NCBI GenBank assembly: GCA_024278255.1
Contig: JAJRTP010000138.1
Span: forward strand, 1-6,290
DNA length: 6,290 nt
Direction of reading: 5' to 3'
Source of the DNA: Chloroflexota bacterium
GTDB taxonomy: Bacteria > Chloroflexota > Anaerolineae > Promineifilales > Promineifilaceae
Position numbers and translations under genes: made by a program. The notes below the pieces were generated by a model. That model was not told the origin of the DNA and did no database searches. It worked only from the letters and a program-made list of their open reading frames with translations. Of the stretch, positions 1-5,605 are shown in pieces (position 1 is the first letter of the stretch; every line of letters starts with the position of its first letter).

Positions 1-423
1 CCGTCAATTTAGTATTGATAGGCACAATACTTAACGCCGTCTCCCCGCCCAAAATATCCAACTGCAAATCATCCGAAACCAGCACTGACCGGAAAATCGG
101 GCCTCTGTACGGCGCACAGTCAGGCAGTTTTGCGGGAAGTAGCTGCCGGTAATGCGAATGAATTTATTTTGGTAAGCCGCTGCATTATTATTTAATTCGG
201 TAAAAGTCAGCAGTTCCGGCTGGCCGTCTACGTAAAATTCATTAGGCGTGGCCGTAAAGCGGGGCGGCTTCAGGGGGCGCGGCTGGGTCATAAAATAAAA
301 CAGCAGGGAGAGCAGGATACAGGCAGACAGCGCCAGGATCGCCAAAACAGCCAGGACAACCGGACGGGAAACAGCCAGGGGGCGCTTATAAAAGGGTTCA
401 GTTGGCGCTTCGTTTGCTTCCAT
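1..423 (-). CDS. Single-pass membrane protein, 3' end outside window, reading frame broken once near 127-136
   Basis: I do not recognise a named family with certainty. From the ATG at 423 the protein has about 20 polar residues, one strong membrane segment (residues 22-46, rich in Val/Leu/Ala), then an outside-type domain containing FIRITGSY, a beta-strand pattern reminiscent of small OB-fold domains (low confidence). The open frame stops at 31, but its last 33 residues are an unnatural Trp/Arg/Cys-rich string. The -1 frame from position 133 to the left edge is open for 44 codons and reads like genuine protein (GPIFRSVLVSDDLQLDILGG). The real product therefore most likely switches frame at the GGG (134-136) or TTTT (128-131) run, by one missing base. 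The start overlaps the end of the BatA-like gene by 26 bases and has GAAAGG (428-433) four bases upstream, which suggests translational coupling. It may be a true mutation or a sequencing error. Confidence 0.6.
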
Positions 424-2317
424 TCAGCCTTTCAAACAATTTCAGGTTGGGCCGTCGCACACCGCGAAAATGCACCCACCATTCTGCCAGTAAAATAAGT
501 AAGGCCGCCGCTGCCAGCCAGGGCCACAATTCGCGCTGCCCGATGTTTTCTTCTACGGCCGTGTCCACACTAACTTGCCCCACTTGCACCGACTCTTGCG
601 GGACAATACGGGATTCAGCCGGATTGAACAAATTGACGGCAAAACTGCCCGCCGCCCGGTCGCCATTATCATCCCGCAGCGTCACCTGGTACAAGCCCAA
701 CTGGCCCGTTTCCGTAAAGAAAATCGGTTCTTCGGCCACGTCAGCCGTCCAGGTTGTGCCGTCCGGTTTGGTGATGAGTACGGCCGTTGCACTGGCCCCC
801 GGTACAATTGTCACCGGGTCGCCCGGTTGCAAACCTGTCGGCGTATCAAAGACGCGGCCGGGATTGAGCCAGTCCGTAATATTAGCCATTAAAATAGGAA
901 ATGCAATTTGCAAGGGTAAATCGGAATCATTCAAACTGAATGGCAGGATGGCCAGGCGACGGCCGTTTCGCTCTCCCGCCAGCAGCAATGGCCCGCCTTC
1001 CCCCTCTACCAGCGTCTCCGCCCAGGGCGCCGTCACACTTTTCGCCTCCCGGATATTCACATTGCGCCAATCCACAAATTGCAGCAGGGGCGAATCGGCC
1101 AGCCGCACCGCCACCGTATCGGAAAATGTGCCGGTCACGGTCAGCAAGGCAGCCTCGCTGCTGGCCGCGCTCAACGGCGGGTTGATGATCAGCATGTCGG
1201 CGTCCGGCGGCGGGTCGGGCAGGGGCACACTGTCGAACACGTACAGGTCAAAGGTGGGCGTGCCGTCTTCGTTGTAAATCAGGTCGGTATCCGGCGGCGC
1301 TTTGAATGCCTCAATGCCGGGCAGGACGCTGTACGCCTGCTCCAAAAAGAGATTACCGTCCGTCACCAACAAGACGCGGTTACTGACGCCCCCTTCATGC
1401 ACCGCCCAGGCCGTATCGTCCAACGGCAGATTATCGTCTGCCTGCTCGCTCAACTGCGCCTGGATGACGGCCGTACCCTCCGGCAGTTCCCACGCGGCGC
1501 TGGCTGTACTGCCCGCCGGCACGCTGATGCGCCGCGAATCGTACAACACGTCGTCCAAAGTGAGGGAGAGCAAAGCGTCCTGGTCGGTTTCTCCTTCATT
1601 GCTCACGCTGGCAAATAACTGAATGCCCTGCTCTGTGGCGCGGGTCGCCAAAGCGGTAATTGCCAGGTTCTCGCCGCTGCTGCCAATGGGGATGTAAGTT
1701 ACTTCCACAGGCAGGGGAGGTAAATCGTCGGGCAGGCCGCCGTCGGAGATGAGGAGAATACGGCCGTTGTCGCTCCCCTGCACCACCCCAGCCGCTAACG
1801 CCAGCGCCGCCCCCCAATCTGCTGCCCCGTTTTCCGGCTGTGCCGCCTCCACCGCCTGCCGTAAAGCTACCTTGTCATTGGCTGCCGGAGTCAGCACGGT
1901 TGGCGTCAGTCCAGCCTGAATAATTGTCATCTGGCTGCTGCCACCCAAATCGCCAATGAGCCGGCGGGTTTCCTCTTTGGCGGCCTCAAAACGGCTCGGT
2001 TCCGCGTCTGTAGCCTGCATAGAGGCGGAGGCATCCAGCAAAACGACGACGCTGCCGTTGATGACGGAGGGGATGGGGAGATACGGCCGTGCCAAAGCCA
2101 ACACCAGCGCCGCCAGAATGAGCAGTTGTAAAAAGAGGAGCAAATTCCGCCGCAGCTTTTGCCAGGGCGCGTTGGCCTCCCGGTCGCGCAGCAGCTTTTG
2201 CCAGAGCATCGTGCTGCTCACCATCACCTCTCGCCGCCGCAGCCGCAGCATGTACAGCAGGATGATAGGGATAGCAAGCGCGCCGAGGGCGAGGAAGGCA
2301 GGGGTTAGAAAAGACAC
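398..2317 (-). CDS. BatA-type membrane-anchored VWA domain protein
   Basis: A 639-residue envelope protein of the Bat/VWA type that accompanies MoxR ATPases. The N-terminus MSFLTPAFLALGALAIPIIL is the typical BatA N-terminal membrane segment. It is followed by the basic stretch RLRRRE, a second membrane segment (about residues 58-77), and a VWA domain from about 88. The domain carries the metal-site motif DASASM (D95, S97, S99) and the second Asp in ISDGG (D192). The usual MIDAS Thr appears replaced by Ala (A166 in AADWGAAL). Around 312-480 is a second alpha/beta region (RVLLVTDGNLFLEQAYSVLP) of the kind found in long members of this family. A C-terminal membrane segment spans about 597-617, leaving a short basic tail. 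The start codon is GTG at 2317, chosen because it gives the expected MxFLxP beginning. It lies three bases after the stop of the 39-codon ORF and has no close Shine-Dalgarno site, so coupled translation is likely. Six copies of ACGGCCGT lie inside. Confidence 0.92.
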   Translation of the reverse strand: MSFLTPAFLALGALAIPIILLYMLRLRRREVMVSSTMLWQKLLRDREANAPWQKLRRNLLLFLQLLILAALVLALARPYLPIPSVINGSVVVLLDASASMQATDAEPSRFEAAKEETRRLIGDLGGSSQMTIIQAGLTPTVLTPAANDKVALRQAVEAAQPENGAADWGAALALAAGVVQGSDNGRILLISDGGLPDDLPPLPVEVTYIPIGSSGENLAITALATRATEQGIQLFASVSNEGETDQDALLSLTLDDVLYDSRRISVPAGSTASAAWELPEGTAVIQAQLSEQADDNLPLDDTAWAVHEGGVSNRVLLVTDGNLFLEQAYSVLPGIEAFKAPPDTDLIYNEDGTPTFDLYVFDSVPLPDPPPDADMLIINPPLSAASSEAALLTVTGTFSDTVAVRLADSPLLQFVDWRNVNIREAKSVTAPWAETLVEGEGGPLLLAGERNGRRLAILPFSLNDSDLPLQIAFPILMANITDWLNPGRVFDTPTGLQPGDPVTIVPGASATAVLITKPDGTTWTADVAEEPIFFTETGQLGLYQVTLRDDNGDRAAGSFAVNLFNPAESRIVPQESVQVGQVSVDTAVEENIGQRELWPWLAAAALLILLAEWWVHFRGVRRPNLKLFERLNGSKRSAN

Positions 2318-2320
2318 GAT

Positions 2321-2440
2321 TTAGTTTTCTTCTTTTTCCTTAGGAGGATGTTCTGAAATAGCATATAAGGCACGTCGCAAATTTATCAGACCGGGTCTGT
2401 TTAATTTCAAGACGGTTACGGTAACGCGACGATCAGGCAT
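2321..2440 (-). CDS. 39-residue small ORF coupled to its neighbours
   Basis: Unrecognised small protein beginning MPDRRVTVTVLKLNRPG and ending in a charged tail, HPPKEKEEN. Its ATG (2440) overlaps the stop of the preceding 133-residue gene by eight bases (ATGCCTGA). Its TAA (2321-2323) ends three bases before the GTG of the BatA-like gene. No Shine-Dalgarno site is visible, so translation would depend on ribosomes finishing the upstream gene. The composition (an alternating Val/Thr strand, then a helix-like segment with basic residues) looks like a real polypeptide, but 39 codons are too few to exclude chance. It could be a small partner of the upstream protein, or only a device that passes ribosomes to the BatA-like gene. 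Confidence 0.45.
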   Translation of the reverse strand: MPDRRVTVTVLKLNRPGLINLRRALYAISEHPPKEKEEN

Positions 2441-2834
2441 GGTTCGGAAAAGTGATGTTAAGTTCAGCCATCATTTCACGGACAGATTTACCGTGAAGTT
2501 GGGCTAGTTGCGCCAAATACTCAATTCGCTGCGCTTCAATTGTTTCGATTTGATTGACTAACTCAAACAGTTCGGTTTCCTCTTCCAGCGACAATTCCCG
2601 CATAGTTTGTAATTGACTTAATTCATCAAAACGGATTTGAATACGATCCGGAATACCTGTGTTTATTTTTGTCAACAATTCTGCTTCTTCTGACGCCAAG
2701 GTGGGCGCAACACGTCTGGCACGCAAAGCCAGAACGCGATCCAGAAATTCTTCCAAATCCGGCAGTGGTAATTGCTCAACCGCATCTAACAATTCGGTTG
2801 ATGACACATTGGCTTTCACCTGAATCGTCGGCAT
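2433..2834 (-). CDS. Small helical protein, cyanobacterial/chloroflexal accessory family
   Basis: A 133-residue soluble protein starting MPTIQVKANVSSTELLDAVE. After a short strand the rest is almost all charged helix, with the patterns QLPLPDLEEFLDRVLALRAR and a Glu/Leu-rich heptad-like stretch around residues 75-115 (a likely coiled coil), ending at GKSVREMMAELNITFPNHA. From memory, similar proteins are frequent in cyanobacteria and Chloroflexi and are often followed by an HNH endonuclease gene, which suggests a toxin-antitoxin-like or nuclease-partner role. No HNH gene follows here; only the 39-codon ORF does. The start at 2834 is preferred over an upstream ATG at 2852 because GGAGAG (2841-2846) sits six bases ahead of it. 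It lies 55 bases after the DUF58 gene, is more AT-rich than the flanking core genes and lacks the ACGGCCGT octamer, so it may be a later insertion into the operon. Confidence 0.75.
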   Translation of the reverse strand: MPTIQVKANVSSTELLDAVEQLPLPDLEEFLDRVLALRARRVAPTLASEEAELLTKINTGIPDRIQIRFDELSQLQTMRELSLEEETELFELVNQIETIEAQRIEYLAQLAQLHGKSVREMMAELNITFPNHA

Positions 2835-2840
2835 GTTACA

Positions 2841-2846
2841 CTCTCC
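2841..2846 (-). promoter_or_regulatory. Ribosome binding site of the 133-residue gene
   Basis: The minus strand reads GGAGAG followed by TGTAAC and then ATG at 2834. The six-base spacing makes this the start, rather than the in-frame ATG at 2852, which would give an extra MNGECN. Confidence 0.7.
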
Positions 2847-2889
2847 ATTCATCTTCTATCGCGTCTTTACGATTTCACGCATCACGTAC

Positions 2890-3780
2890 TCATTTTACCA
2901 CACCCTGCGCCCGCAAGGTTTGCATGATTAGTTTTTCCCAAGGCGTATCGGTGGTGACGGGGATGTAGTGGACGTGACGGCCGTGACAATATCCCGCAAT
3001 CTCATTTTGCCACCCTTGCAGCCGCCGCCGGTACAAATCCAGCGTCGCCGGGTCCAGCGTCAGTTCCGCATCCTGTCCCGTTTCCACGTCAATCAGCTTC
3101 AAATCGCCGGAAACGGGCGGCTCAATCTCGTCCGGGCTGAGGATGTGGATGAGGCCCAACTCGTAGCCGCGAGAGTGCAAGGCGGTCAGGCCATCCTGAT
3201 AGCCGTGCGGCGAGAGGAGGTCACTGAGGAGAAAGAGGAGGCCGGGACGACGGCCGTACAAAGCATAATTCCGCAGCGACAAATTCAAATCCGTGATCCC
3301 TTCGGCCGTGCCGCTCTCCAGAAACTGAAACAGGCGCAGCGAATTTTGCGCCCCGCGAAACGGCCCCCAGCTGCGATCCCCCTGGCTGCTGAGAAGCGTC
3401 ACCGTCACCATATCGCCGGTAGAAAGGGCCACGTGACCCAGCGCCCCCGCCAACCGTACAGCATAGCCATACTTATTGGTTTCGCTGTCCGGATCGTCCG
3501 GCCAATTCATGCTGGTGCTGGCATCCACCAACAGATGGACGGACAGGTCTTCTTCTTCTTCGAGGAGTTTGATAAACGGCCGTTCCAACCGAGCGTACAC
3601 ATTCCAGTCCAGCCGCCGCAAATCATCTCCTTTGGTGTAATTGCGGTAATCGGCAAACTCAATAGACGTACCCCGCTTGCGGCTGCGCCTGTCCCCCTTC
3701 ATCACCCCCACCCGCACCTGATCGGCAATCAGCGTCAGTTGTTCCAGTTTGCGCAGGGTAGATTCGTCAAATAAGGTCAT
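2890..3780 (-). CDS. DUF58 family protein with VWA metal site
   Basis: A 296-residue cytosolic DUF58 protein of usual family length, the standard partner of MoxR ATPases. The family signature is complete: GDRRSRKRGTSIEFADYRNY (29-48), then GDDLRRLDWNVYARLERPFIK (51-71), then the acidic EEEED. The VWA fold follows with the full MIDAS set: D86, S88 and S90 in DASTSM, T163 in GITDLNL, and D187 in LLSDLLSP. No membrane segment is visible. The ATG at 3780 is fixed by an in-frame TAA just upstream. The bases ahead of it (AACCTCCC) form no Shine-Dalgarno site, so the message may be leaderless here or translation may start weakly. It is separated from its expected neighbour moxR by the Uma2 gene and a 134-base spacer. 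DUF58 proteins are believed to bind and be remodelled by MoxR; the target complex here is unknown. Three ACGGCCGT copies lie inside. Confidence 0.95.
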   Translation of the reverse strand: MTLFDESTLRKLEQLTLIADQVRVGVMKGDRRSRKRGTSIEFADYRNYTKGDDLRRLDWNVYARLERPFIKLLEEEEDLSVHLLVDASTSMNWPDDPDSETNKYGYAVRLAGALGHVALSTGDMVTVTLLSSQGDRSWGPFRGAQNSLRLFQFLESGTAEGITDLNLSLRNYALYGRRPGLLFLLSDLLSPHGYQDGLTALHSRGYELGLIHILSPDEIEPPVSGDLKLIDVETGQDAELTLDPATLDLYRRRLQGWQNEIAGYCHGRHVHYIPVTTDTPWEKLIMQTLRAQGVVK

Positions 3781-3807
3781 GGGAGGTTAAAGATTGGAGA
3801 TCCAAAA

Positions 3808-3900
3808 ATGACTTTGCCGAAAAAGCCACGAGTTACACGAATTTTCACAAATTTCTCTCTGGTAATTCTCAGCAGTCTCCGCGTCCTCTGCGGTTTTTCC
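3808..3900. repeat. Repeat-like intergenic spacer between the Uma2 and DUF58 genes
   Basis: The spacer contains three degenerate units read on the plus strand as CACGAGTTA, CACGAATTTT and CACAAATTT (about 3829-3854), then TCTCCGCGTCCTCTGCGG and a T run (3876-3898). The wording closely resembles short dispersed intergenic repeats I recall from Chloroflexi and cyanobacteria, where such stretches yield spurious ORFs. CCGC (3879-3882) and GCGG (3890-3893) can form a short stem before TTTTT, but only on the strand opposite to the operon. No gene is supported here. Only one copy is in the window, so repetition rests on recall. Confidence 0.4.
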
Positions 3901-3914
3901 GGAAGACTCAAAAA

Positions 3915-4520
3915 TCAGGCAACGCAAATATCGCTAACCTTCACTTGTAACGCCGGTAAAACTTCAGACGCCACCATCTCATCGGTGGTAAACCGGCCTA
4001 ACGGAGCATACGCGCGGCCGCGCAGCACAAAAACGTCAATCGCGCCAGCCTCCCCGTCAACAATCCAGTATTCCTTGACACCAGATTGAGCATACGCCTG
4101 GAATTTGGTAATCTGATCATGCGCCGCATTACCGGGCGAAAGCACTTCTACAATCAAGTCCGGCGTGCCTTCGATATTGGTTTCACCCACTATTTCCAGA
4201 TTGGCGTGTGGAATGTAAAGCAAATCAGGCTGCACCGGCGCTGCCTGATCAGGCAAAATCACATCAATTGGCGCATGGTAAATCTCACCCAACTTCCGGC
4301 CATAAACAAAATCATATAAAACAGCAATTAATTTGAGCAGGATTTTCTGATGTTTCGGACGGGGAGCGGGCGACATGTATAAATTCCCTCCTATTACTTC
4401 ATACCGCAAACCATCATCGGGCAAATGTAAATAATCTTCATACGTCCATTCCCCTTGCGGCGGCGGATACCAGCGTTTGGCTGTTTTTGTTTTGGTTATG
4501 GTTAATTCCGGTGCGGCCAT
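3915..4520 (-). CDS. Uma2 family (DUF820) PD-(D/E)XK endonuclease-like protein
   Basis: A 201-residue member of the Uma2/DUF820 family, a restriction-nuclease fold protein greatly expanded in cyanobacteria and Chloroflexi, with unproven biological role. Family landmarks are in order: WTYEDYLHLPDDGLRYEVIGG (25-45, conserved E41), the HAPIDVIL strand, QPDLLYI (D99), the active-site strand GTPDLIVEVLSPG (E125), TKFQAYAQSGVKEYWIVD (K139 onward) and the closing VSEVLPAL-type segment (here VASEVLPAL). The likely catalytic residues (D99, E125 and K139) are present, so it is probably intact. The start is the ATG at 4520, preceded by GGAGG with five-base spacing; an in-frame TTG at 4532 would place that site inside the gene. 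It begins 16 bases after the moxR stop and so is probably co-transcribed. It is unusual as a passenger between moxR and its DUF58 partner, is AT-richer than them and lacks ACGGCCGT. Confidence 0.92.
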   Translation of the reverse strand: MAAPELTITKTKTAKRWYPPPQGEWTYEDYLHLPDDGLRYEVIGGNLYMSPAPRPKHQKILLKLIAVLYDFVYGRKLGEIYHAPIDVILPDQAAPVQPDLLYIPHANLEIVGETNIEGTPDLIVEVLSPGNAAHDQITKFQAYAQSGVKEYWIVDGEAGAIDVFVLRGRAYAPLGRFTTDEMVASEVLPALQVKVSDICVA

Positions 4521-4525
4521 AACTA

Positions 4526-4530
4526 CCTCC
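4526..4530 (-). promoter_or_regulatory. Ribosome binding site of the Uma2 gene
   Basis: The minus strand carries GGAGG five bases before the ATG at 4520. This decides the start against the TTG at 4532, whose second codon would be part of the site. Confidence 0.75.
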
Positions 4531-4536
4531 AATCAT

Positions 4537-5535
4537 TCACTCTTTCGCTACGTTTTCCAACAGATTCTTTATTATATCATCCGGGCTGACCCCTTCCGCC
4601 TGGCCTTCAAAGTTGAGGAGGAGGCGGTGGCGCAGGGCGGCGGGGGCGATGGCAGCCACGTCGGTAAAGCTGACGTTGTAACGGCCGTCCAGCAAAGCGG
4701 TAATTTTGGCCCCCAACACTATCGCCTGCGCCCCGCGCGGGCTGGAACCGTAGCGCACGTACTGGTTTACCAGTGGCGCAGGGCTGCTGCCGGGATGCGT
4801 AGCCACGACAAAGCGACTGATATACTGGCTGACGTGGGTGGGGATGGGTACTTGCCGGGCCAACTGCTGCATAGCAATCAGCCGCCCGCCGTCTGCTACT
4901 GTGTTGACAACGGCCGTTTCCTTCCCTGTGGTGCGTTCAATAATCTCCGTCAGGTCATCCGCCGAAGGGAAAGCGACATTGACTTTGAAAATAAATCGGT
5001 CTAGCTGCGCTTCCGGCAGAGGATACGTCCCCTCCTGCTCAATCGGGTTCTGCGTCGCCAGAACGAAGAAGGGTTGGGGCAAGGGGTAGGTGTGGTTGGC
5101 CACCGTCACCGTCTTTTCCTGCATGGATTCCAGCATGGCGGACTGGGTTTTGGGCGTGGCCCGGTTAATTTCATCCGCCAGAATCAGGTTGGCAAAGACG
5201 GGGCCGCGCTGAAACCGAAATTCCCGACGGCCGTCCCCCGTTTCTTCCATGATTTCCGTGCCGGTAATATCGGCCGGCATCAAATCCGGCGTAAACTGGA
5301 TACGGCTGAAAGCCAGACTGAGCGCGTCGCCCAAGGTGCGGATGAGCATCGTCTTGCCCAGCCCCGGCACGCCCTCCAGCAGCACATGCCCGCTGCTGAG
5401 GACGCCAATCAGCACATAGCGGATCACGTCCTTCTGTCCGACAATGACTTTACCCACCTCAGTTTCAATGTTGGCGGCCGTTTCTCGAAATTCGGCCACA
5501 GAAAGTTCAGTTGTATCAATGGTAGAATCTAACAT
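4537..5535 (-). CDS. moxR: MoxR family AAA+ ATPase
   Basis: A 332-residue cytosolic AAA+ ATPase of the MoxR family, near the usual length of 310-340. It has the N-terminal helix with VGKVIVGQKDVI (27-38), Walker A GVPGLGKT (55-62), the MoxR-specific FTPDLMPADITGTEI (81-95), Walker B LILADEINR (117-125), sensor 1 LATQNP (159-164), an arginine-finger region LPEAQLDRF with R180, and sensor 2 in SSPRGAQ (R267) within the lid domain. All ATPase motifs are intact. MoxR proteins are thought to act as chaperones on VWA partners, and two such partners lie downstream. The start at 5535 (MLDSTIDTTE) is chosen because AGAGGA lies four bases upstream; an ATG at 5562 would give an unusual MKPRPQ extension and falls within the inverted repeat. 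The 69-base gap to gene 7 is almost filled by that repeat. Three ACGGCCGT copies lie inside, plus one GCGGCCGT variant. Confidence 0.96.
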   Translation of the reverse strand: MLDSTIDTTELSVAEFRETAANIETEVGKVIVGQKDVIRYVLIGVLSSGHVLLEGVPGLGKTMLIRTLGDALSLAFSRIQFTPDLMPADITGTEIMEETGDGRREFRFQRGPVFANLILADEINRATPKTQSAMLESMQEKTVTVANHTYPLPQPFFVLATQNPIEQEGTYPLPEAQLDRFIFKVNVAFPSADDLTEIIERTTGKETAVVNTVADGGRLIAMQQLARQVPIPTHVSQYISRFVVATHPGSSPAPLVNQYVRYGSSPRGAQAIVLGAKITALLDGRYNVSFTDVAAIAPAALRHRLLLNFEGQAEGVSPDDIIKNLLENVAKE

Positions 5536-5539
5536 GAAA

Positions 5540-5545
5540 TCCTCT
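5540..5545 (-). promoter_or_regulatory. Ribosome binding site of moxR
   Basis: The minus strand reads AGAGGA, then TTTC and the ATG at 5535. It sits immediately next to the left arm of the inverted repeat, so a hairpin in the transcript could affect access to it. Confidence 0.65.
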
Positions 5546-5546
5546 T

Positions 5547-5605
5547 GTGGCCGCGGTTTCATAACTACGTGTTTGACTAATGCGCGGTTATGAAACCGCG
5601 GCTAC
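5547..5605. repeat. Inverted repeat (REP-like hairpin) upstream of moxR
   Basis: Two 20-base arms (5547-5566 and 5586-5605) are reverse complements at 18 of 20 positions, with a perfect 16-base core, GCCGCGGTTTCATAAC, and a 19-base loop. The right arm can also fold on itself, as CGCGGTT (5583-5589), loop ATGA, and AACCGCG (5594-5600). The left arm holds a degenerate version of the same small palindrome, so the element may be a pair of REP units in opposite orientation. The right end reaches the last coding base of gene 7's stop codon. There is no T run, so it does not look like an intrinsic terminator. Confidence 0.75.

Larger units (their letters stand above)
555..5234. repeat. Dispersed palindromic octamer ACGGCCGT, 12 copies
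   Basis: Exact copies start at 555, 780, 959, 1467, 1760, 2083, 2977, 3250, 3576, 4681, 4910 and 5227. One-base variants are TCGGCCGT at 3302 and GCGGCCGT at 5474 and 6215. A given octamer is expected about 0.1 times in this length under equal base use. Copies fall in all three codon phases (Thr-Ala-Val, X-Gly-Arg and X-Arg-Pro), so a shared protein motif does not explain them. Confidence 0.85.

Noticed and set aside
125..140. Programmed -1 ribosomal frameshift in the left-edge gene
   Set aside because: The bases in the reading frame (G CAA AAC) do not form a proper slippery heptamer and no downstream structure is visible. A plain one-base loss is simpler.
402..1277. Long plus-strand open frame opposite the BatA-like gene
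   Set aside because: It lies antisense to a clear BatA/VWA gene, has a Ser/Pro/Arg-rich composition typical of a shadow frame, and shows no domain.
2968..3774. 268-codon plus-strand open frame opposite the DUF58 gene
   Set aside because: It is the mirror of a gene with full DUF58 motifs; its sequence is Gln/Arg/His-rich with no recognisable pattern.
3879..3898. Possible intrinsic terminator (CCGC/GCGG stem and five T)
   Set aside because: The stem is only four base pairs and the T run is on the strand opposite to the operon, with no plus-strand gene to end.
4012..4023. Long GC palindrome GCGCGGCCGCGC
   Set aside because: A single copy within the Uma2 coding sequence, in the Arg-Gly-Arg-Ala codons, and it does not match the ACGGCCGT octamer.
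3808..4089. Plus-strand ORF with a GGGAGG box upstream
   Set aside because: It starts in the repeat-like spacer and then runs antisense into the Uma2 gene. The phrase SLRVLCGF is typical of spurious translations of such repeats.
2890..5535. A MoxR-VWA conflict or defence ternary system
   Set aside because: The VWA partners are DUF58 and BatA types, the common envelope-linked set. No effector, beta-propeller or protease domain typical of conflict systems is seen; the Uma2 gene alone does not justify the call.
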